Shown here piece after piece: positions 26,445 through 34,908 of a stretch of DNA of 62,309 nt. Every line of letters begins with the position of its first letter. Within the stretch, counting starts at the first letter, position 1. The translations under genes and the position numbers were made by a program. Below the pieces are notes generated by a model. That model had not been told where the DNA came from, ran no database searches, and saw nothing but the letters and a program-made list of their open reading frames with translations. This DNA is from Gemmatimonadota bacterium (GTDB taxonomy: Bacteria > 4572-55 > J002): contig RFFQ01000131.1 in NCBI GenBank assembly GCA_003697105.1, positions 1 to 62,309 on the forward strand. The letters run 5' to 3'.

Positions 26445-27905
26445 ATGGATCTTTCGACGCTTCGTCAGCAAAACATCCATATCGTGGGGGCAACCAGTGC
26501 CGAAGGTAGCGCCATTTTGGATTTTTTACTCGATCACGGCTGTGAATGCCTTACCGCGCACGATGTCTGTGCTCCGCGTGAAATCCATCGCCATTACCGC
26601 CTGACCCACCTCACACAACCGGTTAAAGCGGTCAATGCAACTATCCGGCGATGGAAATCTGCAGTTACGCTCTGTCATGCGGATGATTATCTGAAGGGAA
26701 TCGAACATGCAGACCTGATTTTTGTGACGCAGGCATGGTTCAAATATCCACCGAATTTCCCGAAATTACCCGAAGTGCGGCAACAAGGTATCCCTTTTCG
26801 AACGATTACCCAACTCTATTTTGAATTGTTTCCCGGCACCATCATCGGCATTACCGGTACCAACGGTAAATCCACGACCACGGCTCTGGTCGCCCAGATA
26901 CTGGAACAGGAAGCCCGTCTTACCGGGACGTTTCGGGTATTGCATAGTGGTAACGAGCGCCATGTTTCCCAAGTACTGGATCAGTTGGAGCACTGCTCAC
27001 CAGCAGATGTACTGGTCTTGGAAATCAGTAACCGGCAATTGATCGAACTGGATCGCGCTCCCCATATTGCCACCATCACCAACATCACTCCCGATCATCT
27101 GGATGACCACCCCTCGTTTGCGGATTATGTCCAGATCAAGACCAAGATGTTCCGCCTGCAAACCCCAGATGATGTGGCAATTTTGAATCGAGACCATGAA
27201 TTGACCCGACAAATACAATCCGTGGTAACTGCCAAACGGGTGTTGACGTACAGTTTTAAGGGCGATCCCGCCGCAGAAGCGATATATCGGGATGACCACT
27301 TGTGGTGGCGCCAACCGGATGGCGACTTTCAACCGATCTGTCACCGCTCGGAATTCCCGTTGCGAGGTAATCATAATATTGAAAATGCACTGGCGGCAAT
27401 ATTGACGACAAAAGCGTTTGGTGCTCGGTCGGAAGCGATTCAGTCGGCATTGCAATCCTTTCGAGGATTGCCCTATCGCACGGAAGTGGTCGCTACATTG
27501 GATGGAGTGGAATACATCAATGATGTGAAAAGTACCACACCTGCCGCCACGATTGCGGCACTTCAATCCCTCTCCCAACCCGTTATTTTGATTGCCGGCG
27601 GAGGAGGTAAAGGGGATTTAGATTATCAGCCCTTAGCACATCAGATTTCCCAACACGTTAAAGCACTTATTTTGCTGTCAGGTGAGGGTGCTACTGCCAT
27701 TGCGGCGGCTATGGCAGGTCTTGATACCCCGCTGTATTACCAACAGACGCTAGAACAAGCCATTTTGCAGGCAAAAACCTTGGCTGTGGCGGGTGATGTG
27801 GTACTTCTCTCACCAGCATGTCCTTATTTTTCCAGCACTTTTGGTGCATCACCCCGCGGCGGTTTCACCCAACTGATCGAGGAGTTACAACAAAACCATG
27901 CATGA
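26445..27905 (+). CDS. Mur ligase family protein, MurD-like
   Basis: The protein has 486 residues from the ATG at 26445; neither this nor the TTG at 26430 has a clear ribosome binding site. The ATP-binding loop GITGTNGKSTTT lies at about 135-146. The middle-domain segment ITNITPDHLDDHPSFADYV and the C-terminal segments GLPYRTEVV and IAGGGGKGDLDYQPLA follow MurD order. MurD adds D-glutamate to UDP-MurNAc-L-alanine. Two departures stand out. The N-terminal domain reads HIVGATSAEGSAI in place of the usual Gly-rich start, and the MurD substrate motif N-D-S-K-A-T-N reads NDVKSTT. It is also longer than typical MurD (about 440-450). No other cell-wall gene is adjacent; the gene overlaps a LysW-like gene by 8 nt. 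It may be the house MurD or a ligase with another substrate. Confidence 0.78.
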   Translation: MDLSTLRQQNIHIVGATSAEGSAILDFLLDHGCECLTAHDVCAPREIHRHYRLTHLTQPVKAVNATIRRWKSAVTLCHADDYLKGIEHADLIFVTQAWFKYPPNFPKLPEVRQQGIPFRTITQLYFELFPGTIIGITGTNGKSTTTALVAQILEQEARLTGTFRVLHSGNERHVSQVLDQLEHCSPADVLVLEISNRQLIELDRAPHIATITNITPDHLDDHPSFADYVQIKTKMFRLQTPDDVAILNRDHELTRQIQSVVTAKRVLTYSFKGDPAAEAIYRDDHLWWRQPDGDFQPICHRSEFPLRGNHNIENALAAILTTKAFGARSEAIQSALQSFRGLPYRTEVVATLDGVEYINDVKSTTPAATIAALQSLSQPVILIAGGGGKGDLDYQPLAHQISQHVKALILLSGEGATAIAAAMAGLDTPLYYQQTLEQAILQAKTLAVAGDVVLLSPACPYFSSTFGASPRGGFTQLIEELQQNHA

Positions 27906-28065
27906 ATTTTTAACAGCACGTTGCCCGCTATGTGGGGCGGAAATCGAAATTCCACAAGATACGGATTTTGGCGAACTTTATGAGTGTGACGTATGTGGTG
28001 CTGAAGTTGAAGTGGTTGAACTAGACCCCCTAGAACTCCAACCGGTGACTGAAATTGAAAAATGA
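27898..28065 (+). CDS. LysW-like small zinc protein lacking the acceptor tail
   Basis: This 55-residue ORF overlaps the MurD-like stop by 8 nt and the next start by 4 nt (ATGA). It has C9-x2-C12 (RCPLCGAEIEI) and C30-x2-C33 (ECDVCGAEVEVV), then LDPLELQP. This is the pattern of LysW, the amino-group carrier protein of the alpha-aminoadipate lysine/arginine/ornithine pathways. Known LysW proteins end in E-D-W-G-E, and the last Glu is joined to the substrate. This one ends TEIEK, with no such tail in any frame. None of the LysW-modifying genes lysX, lysZ, lysY, lysJ or lysK is in the window. It may be a carrier with different chemistry, or a zinc-ribbon partner of its neighbours. Confidence 0.8.
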   Translation: MHEFLTARCPLCGAEIEIPQDTDFGELYECDVCGAEVEVVELDPLELQPVTEIEK

Positions 28066-29150
28066 GGGATTCTTCTCCCACTCCGGAACTGCCGCACGTG
28101 GCAAGTTGCCATACGGTATGGCGGTATGCGCCATTGTACCGAAAACCTCCGGCTTCAAACTATCACTTAACATTAGCAGAAGGAAATACGCCGTGTCTGG
28201 AAATGCCGTTACTGGCGGATCGGCTAGGTTTAACGGCTTTATTTTTTAAACGTGAAGACCTGAATCCAACCGGCTCGCATAAAGATCGTAGTTTGGCGTT
28301 TCAGGTATCGACCTATTGGGAGCAAGGCTGTTCCCGTTTGCTAATTTCATCCAGTGGAAATGCGGGTGTTTCGGCTTCGGCGTATGCCGCACTGGCAGGG
28401 ATTTCCATGTATGTGTTTGTCTCTCCCCAAACGCCCCGTCACAAACTGGAACGGATTCACCGCTATGGTGGTCACATAATTGCATCGTCGAGAGCGATCA
28501 GCTTTGCCAAGCATATTTCCCGGCAATTGGAGATTCCAAATCTTCGTCCATCGACCAATCCACGCTCTATTGAGGGTTTTCAGTCGATTGGATGGGAACT
28601 TTTTGAACAATTGGGCACCGTAGATTCTATTTTTACGTATGTCAGTAGCGCCAGTTCGTTAATCGGGATCGGGCGTGCATTTCAACGCTTAAAAGATGAG
28701 TTTCATCTACTGGAGAGCGTGCCGCAGCTACATGCGGTCCAATCCGGTTTGGGAACCAGCATTGCCGCCCATTTTGTACCCCAAAAGCAAGATTTACCGA
28801 TGCAGCGGAGTGTGGTCGGTGATTTAGGGGCAAAAAAAACAGCATTAGCCGATGAGGCGATCCGGTTGATTACGGCTACCGGCGGGTCGGGGTGGATTGT
28901 CTCCGATGCCGATATTTTAGCCGCCCGCCACGTGTTGGGGAGGCAATACGGGATTGAAACTTCCAGCGAAGGGTGCGCGGCTTTTGCCGCCCTACAACAC
29001 GCGAGCCAAACACGCCAGTTAGGGCGTGTGGTGGTCCTCCTCACCGGACATGGTTCGCAATGGGAGATGACCTCCCCAGAACTGGATCAATTACCCGTTT
29101 TAAATACGTTTTCCGAAATTGCCACTTATATTGAACGCCACCCCGCCTAG
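28062..29150 (+). CDS. Threonine synthase-like PLP-dependent enzyme
   Basis: The protein has 362 residues and starts inside the stop of the LysW-like gene (ATGA overlap). The PLP lysine is K74 in LNPTGSHKDRS. The Gly/Ser-rich phosphate loop ISSSGNAGVSASAYAA (about 94-109) follows, as does LAEGNTPCLEMP at the N-terminus, a threonine-synthase signature. Threonine synthase turns O-phosphohomoserine into threonine. The paralogue at 61045 looks like the canonical enzyme with its zinc-ribbon N-terminus, so this copy may use another substrate; related enzymes make cysteate or diaminopropionate-type products. The N-terminus has two isolated Cys/His but no zinc ribbon. Confidence 0.82.
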   Translation: MRDSSPTPELPHVASCHTVWRYAPLYRKPPASNYHLTLAEGNTPCLEMPLLADRLGLTALFFKREDLNPTGSHKDRSLAFQVSTYWEQGCSRLLISSSGNAGVSASAYAALAGISMYVFVSPQTPRHKLERIHRYGGHIIASSRAISFAKHISRQLEIPNLRPSTNPRSIEGFQSIGWELFEQLGTVDSIFTYVSSASSLIGIGRAFQRLKDEFHLLESVPQLHAVQSGLGTSIAAHFVPQKQDLPMQRSVVGDLGAKKTALADEAIRLITATGGSGWIVSDADILAARHVLGRQYGIETSSEGCAAFAALQHASQTRQLGRVVVLLTGHGSQWEMTSPELDQLPVLNTFSEIATYIERHPA

Positions 29151-29162
29151 AATGTGATCTGT

Positions 29163-30062
29163 ATGGATAACCCGTTTACCGATTATCTCCGCCGTTTCAA
29201 AGACTACATCAGCATTGAAAAAGGTCTTGCCGATAATAGTATTGAAGCCTATGATCGAGACCTGACACGTTATTTACATCACTTAGATGACCTTAACCTT
29301 ACCCATTTGGAACAGATTACCCATGATCACATCACCCAATTGCTGATGCAACTGCATGAAATGGGGTTATCTCATGCCAGTATTGCCCGGAATATTTCCG
29401 CCCTGCGCCAATTTCATCAATTTTTGGTTGCCGAGGGCGAGACCGAAAATGACCCCACGGAACTGCTGCGCAATCCACAAATTGGGCGAAAAATTCCGGT
29501 AGTTCTTACGATGGAAGAGGTCGAACGGTTGCTTTCTAGCCCCGATACCCGTACCACCCTAGGGATGCGAGACCAAGCGATGCTGGAATTTATGTATGCG
29601 ACCGGTGTCCGGGTTTCCGAATTGATTGCCTTTAATATTCGTGATTTTTATCCAGATGATGGGTTTGTTCGTGTTTTTGGAAAGGGGTCTAAAGAGCGGA
29701 TTATCCCGATTGGTTCCAAAGCGATAGAAAGTACCCAAACCTACATCGCCGTCGCACGAGAGGTTCTCCGCCGGAGTAAACCCACGGAAACGCTTTTTTT
29801 GAATTGGCACGGGCGCCCCCTCAGCCGGATGGGCTTTTGGAAAATCCTGCAAAAACATGTGGAAGGGGCAAATATTAAAAAAGATATTAGCCCGCATACC
29901 TTGCGCCATACCTTCGCAACCCATCTATTGGAAGGTGGGGCGGACTTACGCGCCGTGCAGGAGATGCTGGGACACCGAACGATTGTAACCACCCAAATTT
30001 ACACTAAAATTGACCGTCAATTTTTGCTGGAAACCCACCGTCACTACCACCCACGGGGATGA
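29163..30062 (+). CDS. xerD: XerC/XerD-type tyrosine recombinase
   Basis: The protein has 299 residues from the ATG at 29163. It has a SAM-like N-terminal domain (about 3-90) and a catalytic domain with a complete active site: R150 (GVRVSEL), K174 (FGKGSKER), H245-x2-R248 (HTLRHTFATHLL), H271 (LGHRTIVTT) and nucleophile Y280 (QIYTKID). Length and motifs match chromosome-dimer-resolution recombinases rather than integron or phage integrases. It is embedded in the operon 13 nt after the threonine-synthase-like gene, with no repeats or att-like ends around it, so a housekeeping role is more likely than mobility. XerC cannot be fully excluded. Confidence 0.85.
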   Translation: MDNPFTDYLRRFKDYISIEKGLADNSIEAYDRDLTRYLHHLDDLNLTHLEQITHDHITQLLMQLHEMGLSHASIARNISALRQFHQFLVAEGETENDPTELLRNPQIGRKIPVVLTMEEVERLLSSPDTRTTLGMRDQAMLEFMYATGVRVSELIAFNIRDFYPDDGFVRVFGKGSKERIIPIGSKAIESTQTYIAVAREVLRRSKPTETLFLNWHGRPLSRMGFWKILQKHVEGANIKKDISPHTLRHTFATHLLEGGADLRAVQEMLGHRTIVTTQIYTKIDRQFLLETHRHYHPRG

Positions 30063-30089
30063 ATTCACCCCGCCACTTTCAGGTGAATT

Positions 30090-32132
30090 ATGCAGTATCG
30101 TTTCAAGGACATTCCCATGCGGATCAAATTATTGCTCGCGTTTGGGATGATCGTGTTACTGCCAGTACTGATTGTAACTTGGTTTGCCATCGGTCAGATT
30201 ACCAGCAAAATTGAAGATAGCCTCCAAAATCGGGTCAATGAATCTCTCGATGTCGCCCTCAACGCGTACACGCAATTTCGGGATCGGGCGTTGGAAAACG
30301 CCAAAATTCTGGCAGAGTTGCGTACCCTCCAAAATTATATCAATCATTATGATACGGAAGCAATGAATCTTATCCAATTGGTGGAAATTAAACGCGACCA
30401 GTTTGATGCGATTACCCTCGAAATCGCCGATGCAAGAGGGGATATTCTCTATCGGAGTTACGAAGCTATTCCGGACCGGCGCGAGTATTTATATGACTCC
30501 CAAGACCCAACGATTTTGCGTGCCATACAATATTCAGAAGGCATCTCGGTGCGAGCCTCCGAACATGGGATTTCGGTCAAAGGGGTGGTACCGGTACGAA
30601 CATATGCAGACCCGTTTGGTGTGATTTTGTTGGGGTATCTGCTGGATGATACCTTTGCCGACCAAATTCACCAAATTACAGGCACGGATGTCGGCATTCG
30701 GATTTATCTCAACTCGCGGGTGATCGCCGCAGCATTTGCCGCTACGGCAGCAGGGAGCCGGGAACAGATTCTTAAAGAGGTAAAATCACAAGCGGCACGA
30801 CCTGAAATTACCCAACATGTTATTAAAGACGGTATTCGGAATTGGAGTTACCGCGAAACCATTCGAGGAAATGAATATCAAACAGCTTTTGCCCCTATCA
30901 GCGGTGATAATGGCGAGATTATCGGCATGATTTCCGTGGCGATTCAACGCGATAATATTGATGCCATCAAACGCCTGTCAGCGATATTCTTATTTGTCGC
31001 CGCCATTGTGGCGTTGATTCTTGCCACACTCACTGCCTTTTTTATCTCGCGAGAAATTACAGTCCCGCTCCAACGCTTTGTGGAAGGCTCCCGCGCCATC
31101 TCCGCCGGAGATTTTACCCAACGGATCAACCTCCATTCCCGCGATGAAATTGGGGTTCTGGCAAACACTTTCAACCAGATGACCCAAGATTTATTTGACC
31201 AACGAGAACAATTGCGGAAGGCAAATCAACAATTGACCGAGTATGCCGCCCAATTAGAACAAACCAATTTAGAATTGACGGCCGCCAAACAACGCATCGA
31301 ACGGTGGAATGAAGAATTAGAACAAACCGTTAAAGAACGTACCGAACAGTTAGAAATTTCCAACCGCGAATTGAAAAAACTGCATGAAATGCGCACCGAA
31401 TTTTTAAACATGGCAACCCATGAACTGCGCACCCCCATTACCGCGATTAAAGGATATTCCGATTTTATGCTGATGGGAATGATGGGCGAAATTAACGATA
31501 AACAGCGCAAAGCCATTTCTGCCATCCGCGAAAGTGGAGAACGGCAACTCGCCCTCATCAACGATATGCTAGACCTCGCTAAAATTGAGGCAGGGCGAAT
31601 CCAACTGGAAGTCGAACCGACGCCCCTGTGGGTGATCGCCGCCAATAATCTGCACATGATCCGCCCCTTAGCAGAAGAAAAGGGCATTACGCTGGAAAAC
31701 CAAATCCCCCGTGATTTTCCAGACGTTTATGTGGATAAAGATAAACTAACACAGGTGTTTACCAACTTGCTCAGCAATGCCATCAAATATACGGATGATG
31801 GGGGGCGAGTGACCATCACCGCCAGTGTTATTTCGGAAGAGCATGTGCAAGTTTCTGTCTCGGATACGGGTGTCGGTATCCCACCGGAAGATTTACCGAA
31901 AGTGTTTGAAAAGTTTACCAAAATTTCCAACCAACCCACCCGCAATGAAAAAGGCACCGGTTTGGGTCTGCCGATTGTCAAATTGATCGTAGAGGCACAC
32001 GGGGGCGAAATTTGGGTTGAAAGTGAACTCAACAAAGGAACATCCTTCTCTTTTACCATTCCTATCTTTCAATATGAAGCGCAATTGAAAGAACAAGCCC
32101 AACGTATCGAACGATCATTAACTTCCACATGA
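30090..32132 (+). CDS. Membrane-bound sensor histidine kinase
   Basis: The protein has 680 residues. Membrane helices near 12-36 and 295-319 enclose an extracytoplasmic sensor of about 260 residues, probably dCache-like. A HAMP domain (about 318-372) and a long coiled coil (about 372-430) lead to the HisKA dimerisation domain with H444 (NMATHELRTPITAIKG). The ATPase domain has the N box NLLSNAIKYTDDGG, DTGVGIPPEDLP and KGTGLGLPI. All catalytic elements look intact. No response regulator is adjacent, so its partner is unknown. It is 28 nt after xerD and overlaps the PLP enzyme downstream by 4 nt, an unusual pairing that suggests sensing linked to the operon's metabolism. Confidence 0.92.
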   Translation: MQYRFKDIPMRIKLLLAFGMIVLLPVLIVTWFAIGQITSKIEDSLQNRVNESLDVALNAYTQFRDRALENAKILAELRTLQNYINHYDTEAMNLIQLVEIKRDQFDAITLEIADARGDILYRSYEAIPDRREYLYDSQDPTILRAIQYSEGISVRASEHGISVKGVVPVRTYADPFGVILLGYLLDDTFADQIHQITGTDVGIRIYLNSRVIAAAFAATAAGSREQILKEVKSQAARPEITQHVIKDGIRNWSYRETIRGNEYQTAFAPISGDNGEIIGMISVAIQRDNIDAIKRLSAIFLFVAAIVALILATLTAFFISREITVPLQRFVEGSRAISAGDFTQRINLHSRDEIGVLANTFNQMTQDLFDQREQLRKANQQLTEYAAQLEQTNLELTAAKQRIERWNEELEQTVKERTEQLEISNRELKKLHEMRTEFLNMATHELRTPITAIKGYSDFMLMGMMGEINDKQRKAISAIRESGERQLALINDMLDLAKIEAGRIQLEVEPTPLWVIAANNLHMIRPLAEEKGITLENQIPRDFPDVYVDKDKLTQVFTNLLSNAIKYTDDGGRVTITASVISEEHVQVSVSDTGVGIPPEDLPKVFEKFTKISNQPTRNEKGTGLGLPIVKLIVEAHGGEIWVESELNKGTSFSFTIPIFQYEAQLKEQAQRIERSLTST

Positions 32133-33250
32133 TGCCCACTTCCGCATTTCTTCAATCTCTGGGGATTACGCGACCCACTGCCATACTGGATGCCGTTCAA
32201 GCCCGGCAAAATATCCGGCACATGGCACAAAAAGCCGCTCAAGCAAACATCCGGTTCCGCCCCCATTTCAAAACCCACCAGTCCGCTGAGATCGGGCAAT
32301 GGTTTCAAACCGAAGGCGTTACGACGATCACGGTCTCATCGTTTTCAATGGCGCATTATTTTGTGGAGCACGGCTGGCAGGATATTACCGTCGCCTTTCC
32401 GGTCAATGTGCGGGAGATGGATGCGATCAACCGGTTGGCTTCCCAGATTCAATTAGGCGTGTTGGTGGAATCCCTCGCCACGATAGATGCGTTGCAACGA
32501 GGCATCCAGCATCCGGTACAGGTCTGGTTGGAAATTGATACCGGTTATCATCGAACCGGTCTGGTGTGGGATGATGGAGACCGGATTTTGTCTCTTGTGC
32601 GGCATCTGGATTCGGTGGAACATCTTGAGTTTACCGGAATTTTAACCCATACGGGACAGACGTATTATGCGCGTTCCCGTGCCGAAATCCAGTATCTTTA
32701 TCAGGAAACTACCGGGCGGATGCAGTCCATTCAGGATCGACTCCAACAAGCCGGTTTTTCTTGCCAAATTTCCATTGGAGATACCCCTTCATGTGCTGTT
32801 GCCGGCTCATTCGCCGGAATAGATGAAATTCGACCGGGAAATTTTGTGTTTTACGACCAGATGATGTACCAAATTGGTGCTTGCCGTCCCGATCAATTGG
32901 CTTTAGCGGTGGCGTGTCCGGTGGTGGGGGTGTATCCTGAGCGAGGTCAGATAGTGGTGTATGGGGGTGCCGTCCATCTTTCCAAAGAGGCTCTGGTAGA
33001 AACCAGTGGACGGGCCGTGTTCGGATATTTGCAGGAGATTGAAAACGGTCGTTTGGGGCGGATCGCCTATGATGCGCCGGTGATTTCGCTCTCACAAGAA
33101 CATGGAATCATCGACGTACCCCCGGCTATGGAGCGAAAGGTCACGGTCGGGGATATTGTTTTGATTTCGCCGGTGCATTCCTGCTTGACCGCCAACCTGT
33201 ACCCCTTTTATTTGACCTTAACGGGGGAAAACATTAGCCGAATACGGTAA
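32129..33250 (+). CDS. D-threonine aldolase / D-serine dehydratase-like PLP enzyme
   Basis: The protein has 373 residues with an alanine-racemase-type N-terminal barrel. The PLP lysine is K48 in RFRPHFKTHQS. LEIDTGYHRTG and GDTPSCAV line the barrel. The C-terminal DSD domain holds the metal-site His and Cys in SPVHSCLTANLY. Enzymes of this fold type III group cleave D-threonine to glycine and acetaldehyde or dehydrate D-serine, usually needing a divalent metal. Its ATG overlaps the histidine kinase stop. Its last 17 nt overlap the 3' end of the exchanger gene on the other strand, with no terminator in between. Confidence 0.85.
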   Translation: MMPTSAFLQSLGITRPTAILDAVQARQNIRHMAQKAAQANIRFRPHFKTHQSAEIGQWFQTEGVTTITVSSFSMAHYFVEHGWQDITVAFPVNVREMDAINRLASQIQLGVLVESLATIDALQRGIQHPVQVWLEIDTGYHRTGLVWDDGDRILSLVRHLDSVEHLEFTGILTHTGQTYYARSRAEIQYLYQETTGRMQSIQDRLQQAGFSCQISIGDTPSCAVAGSFAGIDEIRPGNFVFYDQMMYQIGACRPDQLALAVACPVVGVYPERGQIVVYGGAVHLSKEALVETSGRAVFGYLQEIENGRLGRIAYDAPVISLSQEHGIIDVPPAMERKVTVGDIVLISPVHSCLTANLYPFYLTLTGENISRIR

Positions 33251-34166
33251 CTTTGACCACATATATGATGTATAATACCAGTAAAAACAGTGCCTTAGGA
33301 TGGCTCAATCGCCAATTCCACCGGAGTAACGGCAGTAGCAAGAGGCTAAATACCAGCATGACGGGTATGTCCCATACGAGGGACATCTGTTCCACCGGAA
33401 TGGGTTTGATTATGGCGACAGTGCCCATGACAAAGGTTGTGTTGAAAATATTACTCCCCACAATATTCCCAATGCCAATATCGGTTTCCCCCTTGATGAT
33501 GGCGTATAATGACGTCGCCAGTTCGGGTAATGAGGTTCCCACAGCCACTAATGTTAGCCCGATGATCAATTGAGGCACTCCCAACATTTCTGCAATGTTC
33601 ACCGCACCGGTGACCAGCCCCTGTCCTCCCGCGGTTAGTGCCAACAACCCCAAAATTACGATTATGATGTCCCGCAGGATGTTGGTTGAAGCGCCTTCGG
33701 GTACTTCGCCAGTTAAAGCTTTTGGTGGCTCTTTAAAGCAAAAGATGATAAATCCGGTAAAGATCACCAGCAGGATTACACCCGCCCGTAGACCCAAGAT
33801 TCCATTCCATGCCAGTGCCCACATGACCAGCCCAGAGAATAGAATCAGAGGTATATCGATAAAAATCAGGCGACGTTCGACGCCCATGACCCGGATCAGA
33901 CCGGCAAACCCTAGTATCAGTCCAATGTTAGCGATGTTACTGCCTACGACGTTTCCGAGCGTGATCGCCGTTGAACCCCGCAATGCCGCGAGTAAACAGA
34001 CGACTAACTCCGGTGCAGATGTGCCAAATGCCACTAATGTTAAACCAATAACCAGTGGCGAAACGCCAAACCGGATCGCAATGCGGGAAGACCCCCCCAC
34101 AAGCCACTCCGAACCAAAATACAATCCCACCACACCCAATAATACCCATAAAATTGATGTAATCAT
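33234..34166 (-). CDS. Sodium/calcium exchanger (CaxA/YrbG) family protein
   Basis: The protein has 310 residues and ten hydrophobic segments in two inverted halves. Each half carries the alpha-repeat signature: LVAFGTSAPELVVCL with GNVVGSNIANIGLILG, and LVAVGTSLPELATSL with GNIVGSNIFNTTFVMG. The acidic residues in these repeats bind the cations. The family exchanges Ca2+ or K+ for Na+ or H+ across the inner membrane; the exact ions cannot be told from sequence. It converges on the D-threonine-aldolase-like gene with a 17-nt overlap. Confidence 0.92.
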   Translation of the reverse strand: MITSILWVLLGVVGLYFGSEWLVGGSSRIAIRFGVSPLVIGLTLVAFGTSAPELVVCLLAALRGSTAITLGNVVGSNIANIGLILGFAGLIRVMGVERRLIFIDIPLILFSGLVMWALAWNGILGLRAGVILLVIFTGFIIFCFKEPPKALTGEVPEGASTNILRDIIIVILGLLALTAGGQGLVTGAVNIAEMLGVPQLIIGLTLVAVGTSLPELATSLYAIIKGETDIGIGNIVGSNIFNTTFVMGTVAIIKPIPVEQMSLVWDIPVMLVFSLLLLPLLRWNWRLSHPKALFLLVLYIIYVVKVTVFG

Positions 34167-34272
34167 CGATTTCTCTCTGCGTTTAGAGTTTATATACTCC
34201 GGGAAAAATGAGCCTTCACGTTAAGCGGAATCCGAGTTGCTGTCAATAGCTTTTTGACGGGGGCGAATATGC

Positions 34273-34338
34273 TTGACTTCTATCGATAGAGCCATTAACA
34301 TACGGAACAATACCCTCAGGGTTTGAGGGAAATTGTTC
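34273..34338 (+). promoter_or_regulatory. Promoter with a palindrome in its spacer and a hairpin at the start site
   Basis: TTGACT (34273-34278) and TAACAT (34296-34301) are 17 bp apart. The spacer contains a perfect 12-bp palindrome TCTATCGATAGA (34279-34290). The predicted start lies in a hairpin: GAACAAT (34305-34311) pairs with ATTGTTC (34332-34338), and CCCTCA (34313-34318) with TGAGGG (34324-34329). The arrangement suggests tight repression or a structured 5' end. Confidence 0.65.
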
Positions 34339-34380
34339 AATACTAACGCACTTATAATAAACAGTTTAAAGGAGGTTATC

Positions 34381-34908
34381 ATGAAAGATCAATTGATCGA
34401 AATTATGCCCGAATTTCTGCAAATTAAAGATGAAGATGTTCGGAATAAAACCCTTGCCGTCTGGGAAGAAGCCCTGACCACCAAAGGGTGGACGATAGAA
34501 ACCTTGCAACGAATGCCATTCACCTTGCTAGCAGATAATGTTCAAGTCAGTTTTATCGAACATGTGCGGGTGGTCTGCCAGATGTGTATCGCCATTAAAG
34601 ATGTGTTGGTTAAAAATTATGATCATGCCGAGATTAATTCAGACCATCTCATCGCCGGAGCCATGCTGGCGGATGTGGGCAAAGTTTGGGAAAATGATGA
34701 GGTTGGTGGCAAATTTGTGAAAAGTTTACACGGAAAATACCTGCGCCACCCGTTTACCGGTGTCATGCTGGCGCACAAACATGGTTTACCCGACCCGGTG
34801 TTGCACGTCATCGCTGTTCACTCCAAAGAGGGGGATGGCTTCAAACGGACGCCGGAAGCGATCATCTTCCACCATGCCGATTTTGTGGATTTCGATTTAG
34901 TTCGGTAA
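34381..34908 (+). CDS. HD-domain-like protein lacking the HD histidine
   Basis: The protein has 175 residues from the ATG at 34381, which follows AAAGGAGG at good spacing; the earlier in-frame start at 34333 lies just behind the hairpin. The fold order of HD phosphohydrolases is present: H61 (EHVRVV), then the central motif, H123 (LRHPFTGVML), H147 (AVHS) and HHADFVDFD. The central motif reads MLADVGKV where family members have L-H-D-(I/V)-G-K, so the metal-binding His is Ala97 while Asp98 is kept. Activity may be altered or lost, as in regulatory HD proteins. It is a single-gene unit behind an elaborate promoter. Confidence 0.72.
   Translation: MKDQLIEIMPEFLQIKDEDVRNKTLAVWEEALTTKGWTIETLQRMPFTLLADNVQVSFIEHVRVVCQMCIAIKDVLVKNYDHAEINSDHLIAGAMLADVGKVWENDEVGGKFVKSLHGKYLRHPFTGVMLAHKHGLPDPVLHVIAVHSKEGDGFKRTPEAIIFHHADFVDFDLVR

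Noticed and set aside
29163-30062. XerC/D gene as a sign of a mobile element or integron
   Set aside because: Motifs and length match housekeeping Xer proteins; no att-like repeats, cassette array or mobility genes are near.
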